This document shows, one piece after another, positions 25,619 to 36,571 of a stretch of 64,000 bases of DNA. The stretch covers positions 24,145-88,144 of the forward strand of contig CAJUDA010000009.1 in NCBI GenBank assembly GCA_910584875.1, read 5' to 3'. Position 1 is the first letter of the stretch, and every line of letters begins with the position of its first letter. The translations under genes were made by a program, and so were the position numbers. The notes under the pieces were generated by a model, which saw nothing but the letters and a program-made list of their open reading frames with translations, made no database searches and had not been told where the DNA came from. The stretch comes from an uncultured Eubacterium sp. Its GTDB lineage: Bacteria; Bacillota; Clostridia; Lachnospirales; Lachnospiraceae.

Positions 25619-28600
25619 TCAATAAGATTTGCCCTTGTATTTTAGCTTTGCCGGACTCACGATAAATTTCGCTTTTTTTGACAGCTTCCCTTTTTTGACA
25701 AATACGCTCTTATATTTTTTACGCTTTTTCTTTGAAACCTTGACAGTTGCCTTTGCCGCTGTTCCCTTAAAGGCAGCCGATCCAACCGTCTTGATCTTAT
25801 CTGAGCGGATCACGATCCCTTTCAACTTCTTACAGCCGGCAAATGCTTTCGACGAGATCGTCGTCACCTTTTTAGGAATCACGATAAATTTCAGTTTTGC
25901 ACAATTTCGGAAAGCACTGCTTCCGATCGTTGTGACATTAGCACCAATCGTAACGTCTGTCAGCTTTTTCATGCCGCTAAACGCATTTTTCTGAATCCCT
26001 GTCACCTTAAAGGTATAGCCATTAACCGTAATGGTTTTCGGGATAACAACCTTAACTGCTTTCTTACTCTTTGCACCAGTCACCGTCACCGTTCCCTTCG
26101 TCTTATCCGACGTAACGACCTTATACTTCAAGGCACCGGAATTCACTTTCGCCCCCTTTGCCGGCAGGGCTTTTGTCTGATCATCTGGTGTCTCCGGTTT
26201 GTTCCCCGGATCAGGGGTCGGTGTCTCTGGTTTGTTCCCTGGATCCGGCGTTGGTGTCGTCGGCTTATCCGGTCCCGGATCCGGCGTCGGTGTCGGTCTT
26301 GGTTTTGACCCTGTGGAATTCAGGACAATATCTGGCTGGGAAACCTGTACCGTATTGTGATTGAGATCCGTGATCGTCATCTCACATACTGCATTAAATT
26401 CACCTGCCATATCTTCCAGGTTTGTCTTAACCTTATCCAGTGCTATATTGACCTTCTGCATACCGAGATTCAGCTGCATCTTTTTCTCATATTCTGCGAT
26501 CACCACACCATGATCATCTTTGACCACTGTCGTGATATCCACATCACCGGCTTTTTCTTTGGCCCACATTACGCAGCCCTCTACCGTACCGGATAACTGG
26601 TTTTTCTCATTCAGTGAAAGATCACAGGACAACTCCGTCACATTCAGCGGGCTCTCCTTTGATGATGCCAGAAATGATACGTCAACAGTATTATCTTTGG
26701 ACAGGGAAACTTTCTTCCCATCTACCTTTACCTCTGTCGTATCATCGGATACCTCGATCGTCATCTGCTTATCATCCATGATCTCTGCGGTGACAGAACT
26801 TCCCTTTACAGAAACCTCCCTCTGCAGTCCGCTGACACTCATCACAGTAAACTCGGATTCAGTATCCGCCTTGCTGGAATCTAATGTAACGGAATCATAG
26901 CCAGTTCCTTTTACACTCTTCACAGTCAGCTTTGCATCCTTATCCGATGTCTCCACAGCCGAGTACAGATCTTCCGTCGCCACATAATATTTGAGATCTT
27001 CGTCCTGCGTTTTCTCTTTTTTCTTTGTCGCATCCTGGATCTGATACTCACCCTGTGGCAGTACAAAACTCCTGACACCGCTGAACACGTCTTCCTTGTC
27101 ATTGGACACACGTCTCTGTTCATAGCTGCCTTTGATCTCTGTATAGTCCTTACCGCCGCCATTGACCAGCTTCACATCTTCCCGGTTTACCGCAACAGAA
27201 ACTTTATTACTCTCTTCCTTCGATTTTCTGAGATTCTTTCCTGTAAAATCGGCATCCGTCAGAGCATCCCATACCGTAGAATACCGGACAAACGAAGCCG
27301 CTTTATACATCCCGTACTGGATTCCCGAAAAATCTTTTTTGATCACAAGCTTATTGAAGCGGTCCGGATAATTGCAGTCATATACATCGAGTACATAATT
27401 GCCCTCAGCATCCATGTTCACAGCTACCGGTACTACCGCATGCCCAGCATAATTCGCATAAATGCACATGATCAGCGGATCTGCCTCTGAATCGATGCCC
27501 AGCCCGCCAGAGCGCTCAAACTCTTCCACCTGACGGATCAGTTTCCGGTATTCACCAAAATTCACTTCCGTCTCAGCACCGATGGCATCGGCAAACTGTG
27601 ATACCTGATAAATCTCAATGATCTTCGTCAGACTAGCGTCCGGACTCCCCGGAGCTGCCAGGTCATAGAGATTCTCTGCCGAAGAGCCATAATCCTTTAG
27701 TGTAAAATTATCCCCATCATAAAACTCGGTCGTTGATGCTGCCATACCAAAACAGCTTCCGCGCCAGCCACAGTCCCATTCGTGATAGTAGGAACCGCGG
27801 ACCACGCTCTGCAGTGCCGTCACATACCGCTGTCTCGGAATATAATACAGCGAACCATAGCCAAAGGATCCTCGGCAGTTTGAGAAGGAATAATGATCCT
27901 CCTGCTCTGTATAGAACTTATCCAGTCCGACCACCGGGATACCGTCCCAGTTATCCCCGGCATCCTTCCATGTCGCATTTCCTGCCCGGTAGTAAATGGT
28001 CAGATCCTTATGGGTATCGGCAAAGCTGTCCTTCTCCCATGTCGGACAGTCACCGTAAAAATAGATTTTCTGCAGACCGGACGCCCCGGCAAAACAGGAT
28101 GCCGGAACTGCCTTCACTCCCTTGGGAATGTTGATAGTACGGAGAGCAAGACATCTGCGGAAGCATCCTGCACCCAGTGACTGTGTTGACTCGGGAAGCA
28201 TCATGACCTCCAGTGCCTCACAGGACACAAACGCCTCTTCTCCGATCGTTTTCAGACTCTCGCCCAGCAGGATCTCTGTCATGGAAGAACATCCGCTAAA
28301 CGCCCTGTCTCCCATCGTTTTAACACCTCTGAGATCCAGATCATTGCGAAGCGCCGTATCGTTCATAAACGCCTCTGTACCGATAACATCAGCGCTCGGG
28401 ATATGTACAACTTTCAGACTGGTACAATCCATAAACGTATTGTTCCCTACCTCTTTCAGCTTATTTTCACTGAGGATCCGGACAAGATGATCCGCCCCCC
28501 GGAACGCATTGTTACCGATCCGGACAGCACCTCCTGTCTCGATCAGCCTGATGTCCTTCATATGATCCACTGAAGGATCATTACTCCACGTCGGCAGGGT

Positions 28601-30850
28601 GGTGTCCGTGTAATCGGGAACATTTCCCTCACCGATAAAGGTAAGTTCACCGATATCATCCCGGTATTTCCATGTCAGTCCATTGTTAAAATCCCCGGAA
28701 GCCACATCTACGCGGGACGGATCCCAGTCGATGAGGATGTAATTCTGATCCCATATGAAATTCTTTCCCCACTTCTTTTCCTGCTCTTTATATGTTTTTG
28801 TCCCTGTCCAGCCATTCTCCCAGCCGGTCGTCCCTTCCACATAATGGATCGTCAGACCGTCATTATTATAGTCGGTCTTGACTTTATTCATGTAAACCGA
28901 ACTATTATAAGCGCGAAATCCTTTTTCTTTATAGGGATAGGAACTGTAATCCAGGATCGAAGTTCCACTCTCTCTGACTTCAGGGGCATTGCCATAAAAG
29001 AGTAGTTTTGTAATCGAATCGTTGTGATATACTGCCCTTTGCTCCATCGATGTCACAGAAGCCGGAAGCCTGAGTTCTTTCATATGCTGACAATAAGTAA
29101 ACGCATTGGAACCGATCGTGTTTACGGTATCCGGAATCAGAAATTTCTCATCCGCAATCCCGGCAGCAAAATAGATCAACACCTTCTTTTCCTTATCATA
29201 TACGACATTATCCACGGCAGTCATATATTCATTGCGCGGTGAAACCGTAATCTCTGCAAGCTTCGGACAATTCAGAAATACATTGCCAGCGATTTTCTGG
29301 ATCTTTTCGCCAAACGATACCTTTTTCAAGGTAATGCAGTTTTCCAGTACATTGTCACCGATTTTCGTAATACTGTTCGGGAACGTCAGCTCTTTCAGCC
29401 CGGTACAGTTATAGAAAGCACTGGCCCCGATCGTCGTCATTTTATCTGGAAGAGCGATCTCTGTGATCTTTGTACAGTAAGCAAAAGTAGAATTTCCCAG
29501 GGAAACAAGGTCACCCCCCAGCTTCACCTCTTCCAGAACAGAACAATAAGAAAAGCAATTTTGCCCGATCGTCTTCACCAGTCCTGGTACATCAATTGAT
29601 TTCAGATTCTGTGCTTTATAAAAGGCAGAATCTCCGATTTCCAGCAGAGATCCCGGCAGATCAGCCATAACCAGTTTTGACTGGGAGAAGGCATAATTTT
29701 CTAAGACCTTCACCTTATCGGATACAGTCACATTTTTTACACCAGATGAAGAAAAAGCACTGTTTCCTATGATCTCTACCTGATCCGGTACTGTCGCTGT
29801 ATCTCCGCCATGGCATGGATAACTGATCACCTTATACAGTTTTGAATCTTTACACTCCACCAGCATATTATTGACTGCCTTGAACTTCTGGTTCCCCTCT
29901 GCCACCCGTATCGTCTGGAGAGAACCTCCGACAAATGGATTAATGCCAATGCTTGTAACTGATGCCGGTATCGTGACGGATCCCAGCGCCGTACTGTTAA
30001 ACGCGCCGTCACCAATCGCTGTCAAAGAATTTTCCGGCAGCGTAAGATCCGTCAGAAAACCGGAGCCGGAAAAAGCAGATGTACCAATTGAAGTGATCCC
30101 CTCGCTGACTACCGCTTTTGTCAGCTTTTTACAGTTCTGGAATACCCCGGATGCGATCGTTTTAACTGATGCCGGTACTGTGATCTGCCGGATGTTTGCC
30201 CCGGAAAATGCGCGGCTTCCGAGAGACGCGACCGTATCCGGTATCATGACAGTATCAATCCCCTCATCTTTAAATGTACTTTGAAATGCCGAACTGCCGA
30301 TGCTTTCCAGACCATTCGGCAAAGTGATCCCTTCCAGCTTGCCGCAGCCCTGGAACGCTGCATTTTTGATATGTTTTAATCCTGCCGGCAATGAGATGCT
30401 ATTGATACTGTAACAGCTATAAAAAGCACTTGACCCGATTTCTGTAACCGTTGACGGGATCGTCACCGAAGTAATCGAACTGCACTCATAAAAAGCATAC
30501 GCCGATATATCGGTGATCCCCTCGCCAACGGACACGGACAGGATCTGGTCGTCATAGTATCCCCACGGCGCACTCGTTCTGTAGTCCGGTGTATAATTGG
30601 GTCTCTATTCATAGTTTTTTATGGAGTAATCTCCCATCTTACCACTTCCGGTCAGCGTCAGCCTATAACCGCTGCCCTCTTTTGTCAGAGACCAGGAAAT
30701 GTTTCCTGCTTCATTTTTGCCGGAAGTCGCTGCCGCCGCCCTGCTTGTAGAAGCTGCAGGAAATACTCCCGCCCATGTACCTGCCGGCAGCGGCATCAGC
30801 TGCAGCACCAGCGCCAGTACGATCAAAATTGACAGTCTCCTTTTTTTCAC
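25619..30850 (-). pseudogene. Giant BspA-type leucine-rich / cysteine-peptidase surface protein, interrupted by in-frame TAG
   Basis: One frame of 1743 codons. The GTG at 30850 (GAGG upstream) starts a signal peptide (RRLSILIVLALVLQLMPLPAG). Codon 82 is TAG (30605-30607); the frame then continues without another stop to 25619. Residues about 100-960 are LRR_5 repeats of the BspA type (pattern ITSVTIPSTVTEIGSSAFYSC). Residues about 1000-1170 look like a papain-fold peptidase: GWRGSCFGMAAS with Cys1033, GHAVVPVAV with His1137, and an Asp/Asn-rich strand VLDVYDCNYP. A PTPTPDPG linker (about 1510-1560) precedes four more LRR_5 repeats and a Lys-rich C-terminus. BspA proteins bind host matrix or other bacteria. 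With the amber codon only an 81-residue fragment is made, unless it is read through. Confidence 0.85.
26190..26310. repeat. Short tandem repeat coding PTPDPGNKPET
   Basis: Imperfect tandem copies encode a Pro/Thr/Asp linker in the giant surface protein. Such tracts change length by slippage. Confidence 0.7.
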
Positions 30851-31006
30851 AAAAATCGCCTCACTTTCTGATATATTTTCCACTATATTGATTCTATTCT
30901 ATCATATCTGATTTATACTTACTAGCATTTCTTGTAGAAATTGGCAATGAATTTTGATATAATAAATCCGGTTATATTAATCAATATCGGAAAGAGGAAA
31001 TAAGCT

Positions 31007-32275
31007 ATGAAAAAACTGGTTTTACTTCGCCTATATACTGGCAGAATGCTCAAAAATCTGCAGGTTTTTATCAGGTGGGGACTCTGTTCTGTCTTTATCG
31101 GTCTGTTTGTCGGTGCGTTCAGCACCCTGTTTGCTTTTTGTCTCAGGCAGGTGACTGATTTTCGCACCACTTATCCCTGGATGATCTTTTTTCTCCCGGC
31201 AGGCGGGATCCTCATTGTATTTTTGTACCAGATTTTCCAGTATAAAAATGACAAGGGCACGAATCTGGTGCTTTCCACCCTCCATGCCAAGTCTGAGATC
31301 CCCTTTAAGACAGCTCCCCTGATCTTTATCACTACGATACTCACTCACTTATTCGGTGGCAGCGCCGGAAGGGAAGGCGCCGCCCTTCAGCTGGGTGGAA
31401 GCATTGGCCAGCAGCTTGGCAGGATTTTCCGGTTTGATGAAAAAGACCAGCGGATCGTCGTGATGTGTGGTATGAGCGCCGCCTTTTCTGCCATTTTTGG
31501 CACGCCCGTCGCCGCCTCCATCTTCTCTATGGAAGTCGGCAGTATCGGGGTGATGTACTATGCCGCCCTTGTCCCCTGTGTATTTTCAGCACTGGTCGCT
31601 TCAAAAGTGGCAGTCCATATGGGGATCGGACCGGATGTCTTTCATATAACAGAGCTCCCCTCTTTTCAAATCGTGCCATCCATAAAAATCATCGTTCTGG
31701 CACTTTGCTGCGCCGCCTTAAGTGCATTATTCTGTATCTCACTGCACTCACTGGGCGATATCTACCGGAAGCACCTGAAAAACCCTTATATACGGATCCT
31801 GTTTTCCAGCGCCGTGATCATCCTGCTCACAGTATTACTCCGCACCAGTGATTACATGGGTGCAGGAGTTCCCGTGATCGAACGGGCGATCGGAGGATCC
31901 GTTTCTCCGCCTGCTTTTATCCTAAAGATCATTTTTACGGCACTGACACTGGAAGCAGGCTTCAAAGGTGGCGAAATCGTGCCTTCCTTCTTTGTCGGAG
32001 CGACATTCGGATGCCTGTTCGGTCAGCTGCTCGGCGTCTCGCCCTCCCTGTGTGCCGCTGTCGGTATGATGTCCGTATTCTGCGGCGTCACAAACTGTCC
32101 GATCACTTCCCTGCTGATCTCTTTCGAGCTCTTTGGTTATGAGGCAGTACCTTATTTTCTGATCGGCATAAGTATCAGTTATCTGATGTCCGGCTACTAT
32201 GGATTGTATCACGACCAGACAATCGTGTATTCCAAATATAAAACAGAATTTATCAACCGCAGGACAAGAGAATAA
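31007..32275 (+). CDS. ClC-family chloride channel / transporter
   Basis: 422 residues, GAGGA before the ATG. About ten membrane helices. Family motifs: GGSAGREGAALQLGGSIGQ (GREGP-like, with Ala for Pro), GTPVAASIFSMEV, and the second half EAGFKGGEIVPSFFVGATFG (GxFxP-like). The gating glutamate of ClC antiporters is in GREG and is present. It moves Cl- or other anions across the cell membrane. The CLC-F fluoride exporters have a GNNLI-type motif instead, so I favour the plain type. Divergent from the leucine-rich gene and convergent with the RNase G operon. Confidence 0.9.
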   Translation: MKKLVLLRLYTGRMLKNLQVFIRWGLCSVFIGLFVGAFSTLFAFCLRQVTDFRTTYPWMIFFLPAGGILIVFLYQIFQYKNDKGTNLVLSTLHAKSEIPFKTAPLIFITTILTHLFGGSAGREGAALQLGGSIGQQLGRIFRFDEKDQRIVVMCGMSAAFSAIFGTPVAASIFSMEVGSIGVMYYAALVPCVFSALVASKVAVHMGIGPDVFHITELPSFQIVPSIKIIVLALCCAALSALFCISLHSLGDIYRKHLKNPYIRILFSSAVIILLTVLLRTSDYMGAGVPVIERAIGGSVSPPAFILKIIFTALTLEAGFKGGEIVPSFFVGATFGCLFGQLLGVSPSLCAAVGMMSVFCGVTNCPITSLLISFELFGYEAVPYFLIGISISYLMSGYYGLYHDQTIVYSKYKTEFINRRTRE

Positions 32276-32291
32276 GAAGGGGCGGCATCTC

Positions 32292-33443
32292 TCAGCCGCC
32301 CAAAGTTTCATATAATGATTTATTTTTCTTCATCCGGGTAATCTCCACCAGACCCAGCTTTGTGATATCCACCAGTGCTGTTCTGATCTTATCCTTTGCC
32401 AGTTCCTCCCGCAGAAGCGACATCAGTTCATCCTGATGCTGCTTCTTCTTCATATCAATAAAATCAATCAGTATGATACCGGAAAGATTTCTGACACGGA
32501 TCTGTCTGGCAGCCTCGACCGCCGCCTCACAATTCAGCTTAAAAAAAGTGGTCTCTTTGTTTCGTTTTCCCTCGACTGCCTTTCCCGTATTCACATCAAT
32601 GACCGTAAGCGCCTCCGTCGGTTCGATCACCAGGTTGCCCCCGCTCTTTAGCCAGACACGTTTCTGCAGCGCTTTTGCAAGCTTTGACTGGATTCCCAAT
32701 AGCTTATCCAGGGGATAGGAAGCGTCCTGATACCACTGCACCAGATCTCCGAATAATGGCTGCAGTTCCTGATAGATCTCCCCATCGTCCGTTATGATCC
32801 GGTCCAGTTCACCCAAACGGCAGCTGTTAATATACCGGACATAAAACGAATCTTCCCGGTGCAGCAGGGAAAAGCACGATACATACTGACTGTGCTCCAT
32901 TCTCTCGTGCAGCTTTTGCACCATGCTGCGGCATTCGGCACGGACCTCTTCCACAGGAGTATATGCCGCATTCGTGCGGAGAAGGATCCCATACTCTTCT
33001 GCCCCGTATTCCTCCAGAAGACCATTTAAACGATGGATCGTATCAGGATCATTTATTTTTCTGGAAATTCCTCTTGCACCCGTTTTTGTACTGACCACAC
33101 AGTATCTCCCTGCCATCTCAGGATATAAAGTCACGACGGCCTGTTTTGTCTTAACGGCCGCCTTCCTAACCTGTACTGCCAGCTCATCGCCACAGCGGAC
33201 CTTACGTCCGGTGCATTCCGACAGGGGGAGGTAACAGATCACATCCTTTTTTACCTCTACAAAAGCAGCACCGATATTCTGCAGGATATTCTGCACCTTT
33301 CCCACATAAATATCACCCACTTCGACCGAATCCGCACCCTGTTCTTCTCCTACAAGGACATCATAGGGAATTTCATTCTCCATATACAGGAGGATCTGTT
33401 TCCCCTGTATATGGGTAAGCACAATCTGCTTCCGGTTGTTCAT
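32292..33443 (-). CDS. rng: Ribonuclease E/G family protein
   Basis: 383 residues. N-terminal S1 domain (VGDIYVGKVQNILQNIGAAFVEV), then the DNase-I-like catalytic part: EPTEALTVIDVNTGKAV and SGIILIDFIDM carry the two Mg-binding aspartates. It lacks the long C-terminal scaffold of RNase E, so RNase G is the better name. It cleaves single-stranded AU-rich RNA, including rRNA precursors. Its ATG overlaps the stop of the DUF2344 gene (ATGA), making a three-gene coupled operon. In many Clostridia rplU-ysxB-rpmA follow; here the ClC gene is convergent instead. Confidence 0.92.
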   Translation of the reverse strand: MNNRKQIVLTHIQGKQILLYMENEIPYDVLVGEEQGADSVEVGDIYVGKVQNILQNIGAAFVEVKKDVICYLPLSECTGRKVRCGDELAVQVRKAAVKTKQAVVTLYPEMAGRYCVVSTKTGARGISRKINDPDTIHRLNGLLEEYGAEEYGILLRTNAAYTPVEEVRAECRSMVQKLHERMEHSQYVSCFSLLHREDSFYVRYINSCRLGELDRIITDDGEIYQELQPLFGDLVQWYQDASYPLDKLLGIQSKLAKALQKRVWLKSGGNLVIEPTEALTVIDVNTGKAVEGKRNKETTFFKLNCEAAVEAARQIRVRNLSGIILIDFIDMKKKQHQDELMSLLREELAKDKIRTALVDITKLGLVEITRMKKNKSLYETLGG

Positions 33444-34177
33444 GCCTGTCCCTTCCTTTCCGGGATCGGATCAAAATACATCTGAAGACGGTGTACCTGA
33501 TACGAATATGGTTTTACATCCGTATGGCAGAATTTATAAAAAGCGTCCATGACCAGTTCCGGCTTAATGTTGGTCTCACTGCCGCTGGAGAGCTGTATAT
33601 ACAAGGTCTCTCCCTCATAGGGACAATGGATATTTCCATACGCCTCTCCTGTCCTTTCTTCAAAATCTCCCAACCGGACGGCATATGTCAGAATATGCGG
33701 CCGGATATCGATTTCTTTTTCTGATTTTTTCGTTTTCTTGTTTACGACTATTTCCTTTTGGGAGATAAATTCCTCCCACCTTGTCCTCCAGTCTCCGGGA
33801 AATATACCTGTTTCCTTTTCTACGATCATATAGTCAGCCGCCCGCAGCAAAGACATGGAATTTTTAAAATAATCCGGCATGACCTCAATCTCTGTAACAA
33901 AGATCTCTTCGGTCATAAACTGATTGAGATACTCTGCCAGTTCTGGCATTGACATATCCGGAAGGGAATGAAATTCCACATCGATATACTCCCCGTCACT
34001 GGAGATCCCCACGCCAAGCGGCAAGGCAAAACTCATAAGCTGATGGGGACTATACCCCTGTGAATAGGCTACATCCAGCCTGGCACGGCGGATCGCCTTC
34101 TGAAAGAAACGCATACAGTCCAGATGACCGATAAACCGCACAGAACCTGTTTTCGTAAACCGCATCCTTGTCTTCAT
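33440..34177 (-). CDS. TIGR03936 / DUF2344 radical SAM-associated protein
   Basis: 245 residues from the ATG at 34177 with GAGGGGGATG upstream; overlaps the preceding radical SAM gene by 4 bases. The start MKTRMRFTKTGSVRFIGHLDCMRFFQKA and ARLDVAYSQGYSPHQLMSFALPLGVG are typical of DUF2344, always next to or fused with TIGR03960 radical SAM proteins. Its job is unknown; the pair is conserved next to RNase G, suggesting RNA or ribosome maturation (inference). Confidence 0.9.
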   Translation of the reverse strand: MKTRMRFTKTGSVRFIGHLDCMRFFQKAIRRARLDVAYSQGYSPHQLMSFALPLGVGISSDGEYIDVEFHSLPDMSMPELAEYLNQFMTEEIFVTEIEVMPDYFKNSMSLLRAADYMIVEKETGIFPGDWRTRWEEFISQKEIVVNKKTKKSEKEIDIRPHILTYAVRLGDFEERTGEAYGNIHCPYEGETLYIQLSSGSETNIKPELVMDAFYKFCHTDVKPYSYQVHRLQMYFDPIPERKGQA

Positions 34178-36051
34178 CCGGCATCCCCCTCTCTCTGTTC
34201 CATACAGACTCCTGTGCCAAAACGCGCCGCCCCGCAGCCGCTGCATTTCGCGCGGCAGTTCGGCGTCACCTCACCCCGTTTTGCCTTCTCATATTCTCTC
34301 CACATAAATTCTTTACTGACACCAATATCAATAAAATCCCAGGGGAAGATCTCTTCTTTCTCCCTCTCCCGGTAATTGTAAAAGTCTCTGTCTACCCCGC
34401 ATTCATCCAGCAGGGCATTCCACACATCCGGCTGAAAATAATCCGTCCAGGCATCAAAAATGCATCCCCTGCGGTATGCCTTTTCAATAACATGGGCCAG
34501 CTGGCGGTCTCCTCTGGCAAAGATCCCCTCCAGTTCAGAAGTGATGGCGTCGTGACAAATATACCGGATCGAACGCTGGTTGATCTGCTCTTTCACCTTT
34601 CCGGTAAGAAATCTCCGTCGGCTCTCGAAATATTCTGCCGTCCCCATCGGCGCCCATTGAAAGGGAGTAAATGGTTTTGGCACAAAAAACGAAGTACTCG
34701 CCGTGATCTCCGGTCTTCCATGGCGCTCTTCCTTTGGCAGTTCAAAATAAGTGGCAGCGATCTTGTCCGCCAGTTCGGCGATCGCAGCGATATCTTCCTC
34801 CGTCTCTCCGGGAAGTCCAAGCATAAAGTATAATTTCACCCGGTTCCATCCACCCTGGAAAGCCTTCCATGCGCCATCCAGGATCGCATCTTCTGTCAGT
34901 CCTTTGTTGATCACATCCCTCATCCGCTGGGAGCCTGCCTCCGGTGCAAAGGTCAGACTGCTCTTGCGCACATCCTGTACCTTACTCATGACATCCAGTG
35001 AGAACGAATCAATACGGAGCGAAGGAAGCGCGATATTCAGTTTTCTCTGCCGGCATTCTTCAATAAGAAAATAAACCAGCTCCGGCAGTTCTTCATAATC
35101 GCTGGAACTCAGGGAACTCAGCGTGATCTCTTCATATCCTGTATTATCCAGCATTTCCAGTGCCCGTTTTTTCAGAAATTCCAGTTCTCTTGGACGGATG
35201 GGGCGGTAGATCATCCCTGCCTGGCAAAAACGGCAGCCCCGGATACACCCTCTCTGGATCTCCAGTACAACACGGTCCTGGGTCGCACGGATATAGGGAA
35301 CCAGAGGTTTTGCCGGATAATAGGTGTCCGCCAGATCCGTAACCACCTGCTTTTTGACGGTTGAAGGCACCTCGGGATAAAGCGGCCTCATCTCCCTGAT
35401 CCTGCCATCCTCATAGTAATCAATATCATAAAGTTGTGGTACATAGAGGCCTTCAATCTGCGCTGCCATCCGAAGGAAGGAAAGGCGGTCACGGTTATCC
35501 CTGCGTGCAGTTTTATAAGTATCTAATAATTCCCGGTAGACCGTTTCGCCTTCCCCAATATATATGATATCAAAAAATTCTGCTATCGGTTCTGGATTAT
35601 AAGTACAGGGTCCCCCACCGATGACAATGGGATCTTTCCAGGTACGCTCTTCTGCATGCAAAGGTATCTGGGACAGATCCAGTATCTGCAATATATTGGT
35701 ATAACACATTTCGTACTGAAGGGTGATCCCAAGGAAATCAAAGTCCTTTATCGGATTCTGTGACTCCAGTGCAAAAAGTGGAATTTTCTTCTCCCGCATA
35801 ATCCTGTCCAGATCCGGCCAGGGCGAGTAGACGCGTTCACACCATGTATCCTCCCACTGATTGAACATATCGTAAAGGATCTGTATGCCAAGGTGTGACA
35901 TACCGATCTCATATACATCCGGAAAACACATACAAAACCGGATCTCCACCTCATCCGGATCCTTGCGTACGATATTGATTTCATTTCCGATATACCGCGC
36001 CGGCTTCTCCACACTCATCAGAATTTCATCACTTAACGCCAGTCGTGTCAT
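34174..36051 (-). CDS. TIGR03960 family B12-binding/radical SAM protein
   Basis: 625 residues, GGAG before the ATG. An N-terminal B12-binding-like domain (CFPDVYEIGMSHLGIQILYD) is followed by a radical SAM barrel with RGCIRGCRFCQAG (CxxxCxxC for the 4Fe-4S cluster and SAM). LTFAPEAGSQRMRDVINKG and KLYFMLGLPGET are the usual later motifs. The C-terminus has CRAKCSGCGAARFG, a zinc- or iron-binding cysteine set. The reaction is unknown. First gene of the operon with DUF2344 and rng. Confidence 0.92.
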   Translation of the reverse strand: MTRLALSDEILMSVEKPARYIGNEINIVRKDPDEVEIRFCMCFPDVYEIGMSHLGIQILYDMFNQWEDTWCERVYSPWPDLDRIMREKKIPLFALESQNPIKDFDFLGITLQYEMCYTNILQILDLSQIPLHAEERTWKDPIVIGGGPCTYNPEPIAEFFDIIYIGEGETVYRELLDTYKTARRDNRDRLSFLRMAAQIEGLYVPQLYDIDYYEDGRIREMRPLYPEVPSTVKKQVVTDLADTYYPAKPLVPYIRATQDRVVLEIQRGCIRGCRFCQAGMIYRPIRPRELEFLKKRALEMLDNTGYEEITLSSLSSSDYEELPELVYFLIEECRQRKLNIALPSLRIDSFSLDVMSKVQDVRKSSLTFAPEAGSQRMRDVINKGLTEDAILDGAWKAFQGGWNRVKLYFMLGLPGETEEDIAAIAELADKIAATYFELPKEERHGRPEITASTSFFVPKPFTPFQWAPMGTAEYFESRRRFLTGKVKEQINQRSIRYICHDAITSELEGIFARGDRQLAHVIEKAYRRGCIFDAWTDYFQPDVWNALLDECGVDRDFYNYREREKEEIFPWDFIDIGVSKEFMWREYEKAKRGEVTPNCRAKCSGCGAARFGTGVCMEQREGDAG

Positions 36052-36117
36052 GAAAACTCTCCTCTCCGTCCATACTGGCTTTTAATTGTACCACAAGTTT
36101 AAATTGGTGACAAGCCA

Positions 36118-36490
36118 CCAGGACAATCGCTTAATAATTTGCTGCAGGTGGTAGTATCATCCCATCGTCCGTCCGCTGTACCACTCCCTGCGAAAAATCA
36201 AATCGTTATCGTCCTTTGCAAAATTCTTCTGCCGCCCTTCGCAAAACTCGCTGTCTGCCTGCAGGACGCGGTTTCTTCTCTGGTGGTGCATTAGTACCGC
36301 TGCGTGGCGGCTCTTAGTGCAAACGTGCTGTCAAAAGTCAAAAAAAGCGACAGCAGACATCTCAGACAATGCTCGGGCGGCAGATTTGCAAAGGAAGAAA
36401 ACGATGATTTTTCGGGAAGTGGTACAAGGACGGACGTTTGCGATGATACCGCCGCCCTGAAATCTGCAAATTATTAAGCGATTGTCCTGG
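36118..36490. repeat. Large imperfect palindrome, possible MITE or structured RNA
   Basis: The arms 36118-36237 and 36375-36490 are long imperfect inverted copies: both begin CCAGGACAATCGCTTAATAA read inward, and share GGTATCATC-like, CGTCCGTCC, GTACCACT, CGAAAAATCA and CTTTGCAAA blocks in the same order. The 137-base middle can form smaller hairpins (GCATTAGTACCGC with GCGGCTCTTAGTGC). No protein is encoded. It fills most of the gap 36052-36571 between divergent genes. A miniature inverted-repeat element is the likeliest; a long structured RNA is the alternative. Confidence 0.75.
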
Positions 36491-36507
36491 CAAACCGCCA
36501 AAACATC

Positions 36508-36536
36508 TTGCCTCTCTCCCATTCTTATGATATATT
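36508..36536 (+). promoter_or_regulatory. Probable promoter of the zinc-ribbon membrane protein gene
   Basis: TTGCCT, 17 bases, TATATT, just outside the right arm of the palindrome and 36 bases before the ATG. Confidence 0.6.
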
Positions 36537-36571
36537 GATATGAGTGAATCAGACAAAGGAGGGACGCAACC

